Below are positions 30,940 to 39,218 of a stretch of DNA of 44,731 bases, piece by piece. The notes below the pieces were generated by a model. That model saw nothing but the letters and a program-made list of their open reading frames with translations. It was not told the DNA's origin and made no database searches. Origin of the DNA: Planococcus koreensis (GTDB taxonomy: Bacteria; Bacillota; Bacilli; Bacillales_A; Planococcaceae); assembly GCF_004761975.1 (NCBI RefSeq), contig NZ_RQII01000021.1, positions 1-44,731 on the forward strand, written 5' to 3'. Each line of letters begins with the position of its first letter. Within the stretch, counting starts at the first letter, position 1. Made by a program: the position numbers and the translations under genes.

Positions 30940-32793
30940 ATGGCTTCGGTCAACCGATTTATCCAATTTAATAATGAAACCATCGATACGAAGCTGCTGC
31001 ATGGGATGGAAATGCTGGCTGGGGCATTGGCTGATGCGCCGTATTTGAAAGTGACGACGCGCAAATTGGTGGAATTCCGCCCTTCGGAATCGACGTTATC
31101 CATCAGTGTATTCTGGCGTCACAGGGCACCGCATATTGAACGCCTGGGCTACAAATCGGATATCTATTTGATGGCCGCCGGATTCTGGCGGGATTTTGAT
31201 GTACCTGCATGGCGCACATTCATCAGCAGCAATTCTCCGCTGCCAGAATTGAAACAACAATTGCTCCTATGCGCGGAAGAGTTCAGGCTAAGTGAAAAAA
31301 TCAAGAAAGCACGTCCCGGTACTGCAGAAGCGTTTAAAGTCCGGGAGGAGACATATGCTGGCTACCACAAAGACCGCTACAAAGGGAATCGGCAGAAAGG
31401 CTTTGCGGTGGACGCCTTCCTGAATGCCGCATATCTGCGCTTGCGCAGCATCGACGTTGTGGATACGGAAGAATGGGAACCGCTGTTTTTCATGTGGAGC
31501 AGAATGTTCGATGCACAGTCGACAGCCGATTCCGCTGAAGTTGTTGGAGCGATGATGGACAGGCTGGAATACCTGTTTGAAGCGGATTTGGTCCATGGCT
31601 ATTATACGTTCGGGGAAGCAGTCGAGAAAAATCAACCATTCCGCTATCACGAAGGAATTGAGCCTGAACAAAGCGACGATGAAGAAAAAATTGATACGAT
31701 TGAAGAATGGTTCCAGTCATGGCACAGGGAATCGGAAGCTTCCGAATCGGCGGCGATGGAATTTGAACTTGAACAAGGCGGTTCAGGCTATGCCGAAGGC
31801 GGCCGCGAAGAATACGGCAGCGGGGAAGTGGAGCATACCGCAAAAGGCGATTCGCGCGGAGAACATAAAGAAGACAACGAAACGGATGACCGGCAGATGG
31901 CGAGTTCCTCAAAAAAAGCCGGCACGAAATTCGGCAACGCCAATAATCGTGTCGCTTATACAGAATCCCGCATCCGAATCGCGGCAGGTCAGCGGGGGCA
32001 GATTGAAGAATGGCGGCGCAAACAAGCGCCTTATGTAAAATCGCTGCTGCGCGAATTGAAAAAACGCATGATGCAAAAACAGCAATCCCTCAGAACCAAT
32101 TTGAATGCAGGACGGTTGTCAAAAGACTTGCTGCCGCTAGTAATAGAAGACCGGCCCAAGCCTTTCTACCGCAAATCAGCGCCGTCAAAAGAATTGGATG
32201 CTGTATTTTGCCTGTTGATCGATGGCTCTGCATCGATGATCGATAAACTGGATGAAACGAAACAGGCTGTCTTGCTGTTCCATGATGTTTTGCGCGGACT
32301 TGGCGTGCCGCATGAAATTGTGCTGTTCTACGAGGATGCCTATGAAGCGAGTGATGACCGGCAGCCAAATTATTTTGAGTGGATGCATAAAATGGAAGAT
32401 GGTACGCTTGACCATGCGGATGCCATCGCGTCGATGGAGGCCCACGAAGATAACCGGGATGGCTTTGCCATCCGCTGGATGTCGGACCGCCTGCGCAGCC
32501 GCCAGGAAAAGCATCGGTTTCTCTTAGTCTTCTCGGACGGGGAACCATCAGCCTATAATTACGCGGAAAATGGCGTTGTCGATACAGCGGATGCCGTGGC
32601 GGAAGCAAAAAAGCAGAACATAGAAGTGCTCCATCTGTTCTTGAGCAACGGAACGATTTCAGATGAACAAGCCGCTTTTTACCGCATGATGTATGGCAAT
32701 AAATCCGTAAGTGCCGATTCGCTCGAGCATTTTGTCGATCAGACTCTGCGTCTGCTTAAGCGGACGCTGCATTTGATCATCCAATCCGTCTGA
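30940..32793 (+). CDS. yojO: VWA-domain protein, CobT-like (YojO)
   Basis: A 617-residue protein. The N-terminal about 235 residues form a helical domain; a very acidic linker (about 240-330) follows; and the C-terminal part is a von Willebrand A domain. Its metal-ion-dependent adhesion site is DGSAS (about 428-432), with a later conserved Asp in FSDGEPSAYNY. This domain order is that of CobT/chelatase-type partners of MoxR AAA+ ATPases. In B. subtilis the yojO-yojN pair also adjoins odhAB. The pair probably remodels a client protein or inserts a metal, but no client is known. The ATG at 30940 follows AGGTGA and lies ten bases after yojN. Confidence 0.85.
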   Translation: MASVNRFIQFNNETIDTKLLHGMEMLAGALADAPYLKVTTRKLVEFRPSESTLSISVFWRHRAPHIERLGYKSDIYLMAAGFWRDFDVPAWRTFISSNSPLPELKQQLLLCAEEFRLSEKIKKARPGTAEAFKVREETYAGYHKDRYKGNRQKGFAVDAFLNAAYLRLRSIDVVDTEEWEPLFFMWSRMFDAQSTADSAEVVGAMMDRLEYLFEADLVHGYYTFGEAVEKNQPFRYHEGIEPEQSDDEEKIDTIEEWFQSWHRESEASESAAMEFELEQGGSGYAEGGREEYGSGEVEHTAKGDSRGEHKEDNETDDRQMASSSKKAGTKFGNANNRVAYTESRIRIAAGQRGQIEEWRRKQAPYVKSLLRELKKRMMQKQQSLRTNLNAGRLSKDLLPLVIEDRPKPFYRKSAPSKELDAVFCLLIDGSASMIDKLDETKQAVLLFHDVLRGLGVPHEIVLFYEDAYEASDDRQPNYFEWMHKMEDGTLDHADAIASMEAHEDNRDGFAIRWMSDRLRSRQEKHRFLLVFSDGEPSAYNYAENGVVDTADAVAEAKKQNIEVLHLFLSNGTISDEQAAFYRMMYGNKSVSADSLEHFVDQTLRLLKRTLHLIIQSV

Positions 32794-32810
32794 CTGAAAA
32801 AAGTCTATGA

Positions 32811-32841
32811 AAAAACGGCTGCAGGTTTTGCAGCCGTTTTT
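32811..32841. terminator. Bidirectional terminator between yojO and telA
   Basis: AAAAACGGCTGCA and TGCAGCCGTTTTT pair around GGTTT, with A and T runs on the two sides; it serves both convergent units. Confidence 0.85.
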
Positions 32842-32849
32842 AATATGCA

Positions 32850-34031
32850 TTAGTATTGTTTGCCTTCACGGTCGTCTTGTATCGCAAGAAGGCGCTGTTT
32901 CAAATCTTCTTCCATGCGGCCGATTTCGATCTCTGCGGCTTTTCGGTTTTTGCGCCCTTCAGCTTGGATGCGGAGGGTTTCTTCAATTGTATTAAGCAAG
33001 TTTTCCTGGGTCTGCTTCAAGGTTTCGATTTCCACGATGCCGCGCTCGTTTTCTTTCGCTGTTTCAATCGAGTTCACTTTCAGCATTTCGGAATTCTTCA
33101 ACAGCAACTCGTTTGTGGTTGCTGTCACTTGTTTTTGTGCTTCGACAGCTTTCATCTGGCGATTCAACGTCAAGGCGATGGCAATCTGGTTTTTCCAAAG
33201 GGGAATAGATGTCATGATGGAAGACTGGATTTTCTCCGCCAAAGTTTGGTTGGTCTGCTGGATCATGCGGATCTGCGGTGCGCTTTGAATCGTAATTTGT
33301 CTCGATAATTGCAGATCGTACAAGCGTTTTTCCAGCCGATCAAGGAATTGTGCCATGTCATTGACTTCCTGATAAGCCATTTGGTCATTCGACGCCTCGG
33401 CTTTTTTGCGCAAAGCGGGAATGGTTTCAGTCAGGATTTCATCACGCTTCAGCTCAGCAGCAGCGATATAGACATTCAAAGCTTGAAAATAAGTCTTGTT
33501 CTGGTCGTATAGCTGTTCGAGCATCTGGACGTCATCCAGCAAGCCGCGTTTCGAATGGTCGAGCTGTATGCTGATGCGATCAACTTGTGTGCTGAGTTTC
33601 TGGTATTTCGTCATCATTTCCTGAACCGAGTATTTTGCCTTAGCGAATATTTTTCGGATACCGCCGCGCTTCTTTTGGGACAGTTCTTCAGGGTTCAGTT
33701 CCTGCAATTTTTTCATCAAGTCATTCAGCACATCGCCGACTGGGCCGATTTCTTTCGATTGGACATGGTCAAGCATCTTATGGGAAAACTGGCTAAGCTG
33801 GTTTTGTGCGTTCGCCCCGTATGTCAGGATGGCTTCATAATTGCCCGCAGGAATCTGTTTTGCCAGTTCCCGGGCTTTTGCCTGCTCGTCTTTCGTCAGT
33901 CGCTCCATTAATGCTTGAGGTTTGCCGGCTTCACTGGCTGGCAAATTGGATTCTTCTTTAACGGCTTCCATTCCGAACGGGTTGCCGAGTAAATCATCGA
34001 GTTCACTTTGGTTTGATCGATTCTGTGTCAT
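32850..34031 (-). CDS. telA: TelA/YaaN-family toxic-anion-resistance protein
   Basis: A 393-residue soluble, almost entirely helical coiled-coil protein of the TelA family (tellurite resistance, PF05816). Recognisable parts are LTKDEQAKARELAKQIP near the N-terminus, the central KYSVQEMMTKYQKLSTQVDRI region and SIMTSIPLWKNQIAIALTLNRQM. The biochemical role is unknown; family members are tied to resistance to tellurite, cell-wall antibiotics and nisin. The ATG at 34031 follows GAAGGAG and lies inside the end of xpaC (29-base overlap), so the two are translationally coupled. An ECF-type promoter precedes the operon. Confidence 0.9.
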   Translation of the reverse strand: MTQNRSNQSELDDLLGNPFGMEAVKEESNLPASEAGKPQALMERLTKDEQAKARELAKQIPAGNYEAILTYGANAQNQLSQFSHKMLDHVQSKEIGPVGDVLNDLMKKLQELNPEELSQKKRGGIRKIFAKAKYSVQEMMTKYQKLSTQVDRISIQLDHSKRGLLDDVQMLEQLYDQNKTYFQALNVYIAAAELKRDEILTETIPALRKKAEASNDQMAYQEVNDMAQFLDRLEKRLYDLQLSRQITIQSAPQIRMIQQTNQTLAEKIQSSIMTSIPLWKNQIAIALTLNRQMKAVEAQKQVTATTNELLLKNSEMLKVNSIETAKENERGIVEIETLKQTQENLLNTIEETLRIQAEGRKNRKAAEIEIGRMEEDLKQRLLAIQDDREGKQY

Positions 34032-34701
34032 GATCCACGTCTCCTTCATTGGCGTCAGGTAATTGATGAAGCAATTTCTGGTTATGATGCTGATCGACAG
34101 TCAAGCGGGCGTAATCGAGCTCCATCCGCAATTTTTCTACGTCAGAAGACAGCGTAAGCTTTAAATCGCGTTCTATCACACTGTTTAAAGACGTCAGCAT
34201 TTCCCGCGTGTCCTGCAAAGTCGCTTTTAATTCACGATCTTTAACCGGCAATCCGACCAACATCGTATATTTTTCGGTCAATTCCAAAGCGGAATCCAAA
34301 TGGGAATAAAAAAAGGGTTCGGCCAAATAGAATTTCCGTGGGTTTTGCTGCACTTGAGTAATGATTTTGTTGGATACTTTCACCATATTCATCAATTGCT
34401 TGAACGATGAAATCGAGCGGACCCGGTAATACTGGCTTTGCAATAGCTTTATTTTTTTCTGGGCTTCTTTGATCTGGATCCGGACATGTTTGTATTCGCT
34501 GCGTGTCATACCCAGTTTTTTCGAATCGGAACTTATCTGAACTTGTTTGATCGTCGTGTTGCTGGCCAAATAAGTTCCAGCCGCAACTGCCCCGGAGGCA
34601 ATAAGCCCGATTTCAGCCCCTAAGTAAAAGATGGGAAACATGACGGTCATCAAAGGCAGGCTGATTGATTGCCGTTGGATGAATTTTTCAACAGGCTTCA
34701 T
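34003..34701 (-). CDS. xpaC: XpaC-like protein
   Basis: A 232-residue protein. One or two hydrophobic segments near the N-terminus (about 14-44, LPLMTVMFPIFYLG and IGLIASGAVAAGTYLA) are followed by a long helical cytoplasmic domain (IQIKEAQKKIKLLQSQYYRV). It matches the XpaC family, first named for hydrolysis of a chromogenic phosphate, though this is not thought to be its real role. XpaC and TelA/YaaN genes are adjacent in many Bacilli, as here. The ATG follows AGGAGG. The ECF-type promoter 30 bases upstream suggests envelope-stress induction. Confidence 0.88.
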   Translation of the reverse strand: MKPVEKFIQRQSISLPLMTVMFPIFYLGAEIGLIASGAVAAGTYLASNTTIKQVQISSDSKKLGMTRSEYKHVRIQIKEAQKKIKLLQSQYYRVRSISSFKQLMNMVKVSNKIITQVQQNPRKFYLAEPFFYSHLDSALELTEKYTMLVGLPVKDRELKATLQDTREMLTSLNSVIERDLKLTLSSDVEKLRMELDYARLTVDQHHNQKLLHQLPDANEGDVDHDTESIKPK

Positions 34702-34731
34702 AAATATGACCTCCTAGTACTCCTGCTCATT

Positions 34732-34759
34732 TATACGTTTCAGCGGGTGAAAAGTTTCA
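34732..34759 (-). promoter_or_regulatory. ECF (sigma-W-like) promoter for xpaC-telA
   Basis: On the minus strand TGAAAC (34754-34759), exactly 16 bases, then CGTATA (34732-34737). It is identical in both hexamers and spacing to the site before ypjP at 8792-8819. Transcription would begin near 34725, giving a leader of about 24 bases. Sigma-W controls a related TelA gene cluster (yceGH) in B. subtilis. Confidence 0.75.
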
Positions 34760-34902
34760 AGTTCACTCCATATACCTCATATTTTACAGCTTAGGAGAAA
34801 GCAATACAAACTTCAGGACTGCATCGGATACCAGCAAACTCTGGACAGAAATGCGATTATTTGGCACAATGATTAATAGGAAGAAAACTGGGAGTTGATG
34901 GC

Positions 34903-35190
34903 ATGCATGAAATCATTTACGTGAAAAGTTTTTATGAACCATGGTGGATGCTCGAAGGATGGGAGCAGGATATCGTACAGCGAAACTCTTTTTCTACTAT
35001 AGAAGAAGCGATTAGCTTTAAAAGCAAATTGGCCGACACGCTGCGCAATGCATATCCGGAGCATAAGAAAAAAGGGGAAGATTTCGACGTTTATTGGGAA
35101 AAAGGTGAATTGAAATACTGTCCGGACTGTGAAGAGGATCTCCAGGTATACCACGGAATCATCCATTTGCACACAGAAACCAATCGTTGA
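34903..35190 (+). CDS. DUF1033-family small protein
   Basis: A 95-residue protein matching the DUF1033 family of Firmicutes. Hallmarks are an aromatic N-terminal block (SFYEPWWMLEGWEQDI), a helix with conserved FKSKLADTLRNAY, and the C-terminal YCPDCEEDLQVYHGI. The CPDC motif could bind zinc or be redox-active, but no function is established. The ATG at 34903 follows GGGAG. It is divergent from xpaC. The roughly 280 bases after it (35191-35468) contain the promoter and leader of the next cold-shock gene. Confidence 0.82.
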   Translation: MHEIIYVKSFYEPWWMLEGWEQDIVQRNSFSTIEEAISFKSKLADTLRNAYPEHKKKGEDFDVYWEKGELKYCPDCEEDLQVYHGIIHLHTETNR

Positions 35191-35293
35191 TGTTATTAGA
35201 AAAGTCTGATTTCAATGATAATAGTGGTCTAATGTGTATATTGGTACATCATGTAGTAGGTGCAAAGTCCAATAAAAAAGTTTTTAGATTTAT

Positions 35294-35321
35294 TTGACTT
35301 CTCAGTTATAATTGCTATAAT
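35294..35321 (+). promoter_or_regulatory. Sigma-A promoter of the cold-shock gene
   Basis: TTGACT (35294-35299), a 16-base spacer and consensus TATAAT (35316-35321). Transcription should start near 35328, giving a leader of about 140 bases. Confidence 0.8.
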
Positions 35322-35363
35322 AGACTTAAGAACCAAAGAAACCACCAGAAACAGCTATTCACC

Positions 35364-35434
35364 TATTCAAAAAAGTGATCAGCACGTTATGGTACTTTTT
35401 TGAATATGTGAATTTTTTTATGGAAAAATTCCAT
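35364..35434 (+). promoter_or_regulatory. Structured 5' leader (cold-shock type) of the csp mRNA
   Basis: Two hairpins lie in the long leader. The first is a perfect 13-bp AT-rich stem (TATTCAAAAAAGT at 35364-35376 with 35394-35406) with a 17-base loop. The second is TATGGAA/TTCCATA (about 35418-35434). The Shine-Dalgarno AGGAGG lies about 20 bases further. Long, AT-rich leaders that refold in the cold are known for csp genes. Confidence 0.6.
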
Positions 35435-35468
35435 ATTGAAAATTTTTAAATCTCAGGAGGTTTTTTGC

Positions 35469-35666
35469 ATGCAAGGTACAGTAAAATGGTTTAACTCAGA
35501 AAAAGGTTTTGGTTTTATCGAAGTTGAAGGCGGAGACGACGTTTTTGTTCATTTCTCAGCGATCCAAGGCGAAGGCTTTAAAACGCTTGACGAAGGACAA
35601 AAAGTTGAGTTTGAAGTAGAGGAAGGCAACCGCGGACCTCAAGCTACTAACGTAGTTAAAATCTAA
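35469..35666 (+). CDS. Major-type cold-shock protein
   Basis: A 65-residue cold-shock domain protein with RNP1 KGFGFI and RNP2 VFVHF and the hallmark [11 protein letters not shown]. It binds single-stranded nucleic acid as an RNA chaperone. The ATG at 35469 follows AGGAGG; the 11 extra codons upstream in frame are leader sequence. It differs from the 2227-2433 copy mainly in the acidic middle (IEVEGGDD against IEHNNGDD) and C-terminus. The consensus promoter, long leader and strong terminator suggest it is the main cold-inducible copy. Confidence 0.95.
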   Translation: MQGTVKWFNSEKGFGFIEVEGGDDVFVHFSAIQGEGFKTLDEGQKVEFEVEEGNRGPQATNVVKI

Positions 35667-35672
35667 TCTCCC

Positions 35673-35704
35673 AAGACCCGCTCATACGTGAGCGGGTCTT
35701 TTTT
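35673..35704 (+). terminator. Terminator of the cold-shock gene
   Basis: AAGACCCGCTCA and TGAGCGGGTCTT pair around TACG, then a T run. Confidence 0.9.
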
Positions 35705-37702
<1,998 letters not shown>

Positions 37703-37726
37703 TAATCAAATCAAATAAGGTAGGTG

Positions 37727-37754
37727 GGGCCGCTCTGTGGAGCGGCCCTTTTTT
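37727..37754 (+). terminator. Terminator of the M4 protease
   Basis: GGGCCGCTC and GAGCGGCCC pair around TGTG, followed by six T. Confidence 0.9.
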
Positions 37755-37793
37755 GGGAGGTATTAATTGCCGAAAAAACCCGGAAACCCTTTA

Positions 37794-37820
37794 GTTTAAG
37801 GAACAGCCTTTTAAGGGTAT
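37794..37820 (+). promoter_or_regulatory. Sigma-B-like promoter for the 37862 gene
   Basis: GTTTAA (37794-37799), 15 bases, GGGTAT (37815-37820). This matches the B. subtilis general-stress sigma-B pattern GTTTAA-N12-15-GGGTAT in both hexamers. Transcription would start about 35 bases before the start codon. Confidence 0.65.
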
Positions 37821-37861
37821 AAATCATGTAGTGAATTAAGTTACCTTTAGGAGGGTTTTAG

Positions 37862-38068
37862 ATGAAAGGCACAGTAGTATCATTCGACAAGGAAAAAGGA
37901 TTCGGTTTTATAAAAGGCGATAACGGTGAAATGTTCTATACGCATTCTGAGCATTCAAACATCGGGGATTTCTCCGTGCTGAACGAAGGCCAACAAGTGG
38001 ACTTCATCCCAGTTGAAGGAAATCCGGAAAAAGAACGCATTGCCACAAACGTCACATTGAAATTCTAA
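37862..38068 (+). CDS. Divergent cold-shock-domain protein
   Basis: A 68-residue cold-shock-like domain. RNP1 is conserved (KGFGFI), but the usual VFVHF of RNP2 is replaced by MFYTHS. The hallmark KWFN is replaced by VSFD, and the C-terminus reads ERIATNVTLKF instead of GPQATNV. It probably still has the five-stranded barrel, but its nucleic-acid face is altered, so target or affinity should differ from true Csp proteins. The ATG follows AGGAGG. A sigma-B-like promoter upstream suggests general stress rather than cold control. The DUF1232 gene follows 40 bases on. Confidence 0.82.
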   Translation: MKGTVVSFDKEKGFGFIKGDNGEMFYTHSEHSNIGDFSVLNEGQQVDFIPVEGNPEKERIATNVTLKF

Positions 38069-38108
38069 AAGAGCTGTAAAATACCTACGAGGTGCAGGAG
38101 GAACATAC

Positions 38109-38585
38109 ATGACTAACGATTATTTGAAAAAACCGCTTCCAAACTCACAAGAACAAGATGACTTCTACCAAAAACTAAGAAGCAGAATCCAAAAATGGCT
38201 CGATAACCGTTCGGGTGGCGTCGGGAAATTAGGGCAATATGTCTTATTTGCACCGGATTTCTTCCATTTGTTAAGCAGACTCATGTTGGACAGCCGCATT
38301 GATGCTTCCAGCAAAAGCAAAATCGGAGCCGGTATTTTGTACTTTTTCGCACCGATCGATTTCCTGCCAGAGCTGTTAGTAGGGCCGGGAGGTTTCTTGG
38401 ATGATGTGGTAGTCGCAGTGTTCATCGTCAATACATTGCTCAACAAATTCCCAACTGAAGTGATTGAAGAACATTGGGCAGGGGACAAAGAGCTGTTATC
38501 CGTCGTACGCGGCATTTCAAATTCAGGCAGCAAAGTCGTTTCCAAAATACCAGCAGGCCGTTTAGTGAAGCGCTTCATGAAATAA
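38109..38585 (+). CDS. DUF1232 (YkvA-like) protein
   Basis: A 158-residue protein with the DUF1232 core (LDSRIDASSKSKIGAGILYFFAPIDFLPE, then GFLDDVVVAVFIVNTLL). The core holds two hydrophobic segments that may sit in the membrane. The motif PIDFLPE with the following DD is the family signature. Function is unknown. The ATG follows GCAGGAGG. It may share the sigma-B-like promoter with the upstream cold-shock-domain gene, from which it is separated by 40 bases without a terminator. Confidence 0.85.
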   Translation: MTNDYLKKPLPNSQEQDDFYQKLRSRIQKWLDNRSGGVGKLGQYVLFAPDFFHLLSRLMLDSRIDASSKSKIGAGILYFFAPIDFLPELLVGPGGFLDDVVVAVFIVNTLLNKFPTEVIEEHWAGDKELLSVVRGISNSGSKVVSKIPAGRLVKRFMK

Positions 38586-38597
38586 AAAAGGCAAGCT

Positions 38598-38635
38598 AAA
38601 GCCCGCAGCTCCTATTTGAGAGCTGAGGGCTTTTT
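38598..38635 (+). terminator. Terminator after DUF1232, first of two near-identical copies
   Basis: AGCCCGCAGCTC pairs with GAGCTGAGGGCT (one mismatch), then TTTTT. Thirty-six of 38 bases match the copy at 39175-39212, where the stem is perfect. Confidence 0.8.
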
Positions 38636-38693
38636 AGGTAATAGACAAATATATATTTATATTATTTAAAGAATAAAAAGTCATTTCATCTTA

Positions 38694-39134
38694 GGTATAC
38701 CGGATTCTGCGCTCCATGCGGACGCTTTCCGCGGACGAAGCGCTGAGCCTCCTCGTCGCAAGCTCCTGCGGGGTCTCATCACTCCGTTCTTCCGCAGGAA
38801 AGATCGTGTCCGAAAGAAGTTCGGACATGGTCTTTGCGACGAAGCTAGCGCAGCGATGCAACGTACTTTCATGTCCCGAAGCTAGCGAAGCGTTGCAGGG
38901 ACAGGAGCACATATTTGCTTTTCGCCGCATTGCGCTCCGAACCCTTGAGAGGTTGCTTATGAAAAGCGGATTAGATGGTTACACTTTCTGATTGGAGCTA
39001 CATGCTGACAACCGGGCTAGCCGCGAAGACTCCTGTGGGACAGCGAAAGCTGAAGACCCCGCAGGAACGTCAGTGACGAGGAGGCTGAAGCTGAGCCCAC
39101 GGAAAGCGAAGTGGCCAGAACGGTTGGGGTATAC
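38694..39134. repeat. Intergenic repeat element: two inverted about 82-base arms around a modular core
   Basis: The 630 bases between DUF1232 and the ABC-F gene have no gene. The left arm (38694-38775) and right arm (39053-39134) are inverted copies. Both have GTATACC at the outer end and share CGCTTTCC, CAGCCTCCTCGTC and CCTGCGGGGTCT in the same order. Between them lie a perfect hairpin TGTCCGAA/TTCGGACA (38807-38827), one full unit (38857-38893) of the repeat seen twice at 15287-15359, and its TGTCCC...GGGACA hairpin. Two terminator copies flank it. Short frames over it lack ribosome-binding sites. Confidence 0.7.
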
Positions 39135-39174
39135 ACAGTTATTCATGTTGATTAGATTTTATTTGCAGTCGGAA

Positions 39175-39212
39175 AAGCCCGCAGCTCCTATTTAAGAGCT
39201 GCGGGCTTTTTT
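39175..39212. terminator. Second copy of the duplicated terminator
   Basis: AGCCCGCAGCTC and GAGCTGCGGGCT form a perfect 12-bp stem. T runs on the plus strand (seven) and shorter on the minus strand allow it to end the ABC-F transcript as well. Confidence 0.8.
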
Positions 39213-39218
39213 TGTTTA

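Noticed and set aside
38681-39195. Several 60-90-codon frames across the repeat element
   Set aside because: They lack ribosome-binding sites, run on both strands through inverted repeats, and encode low-complexity Arg/Ser/Ala sequence.
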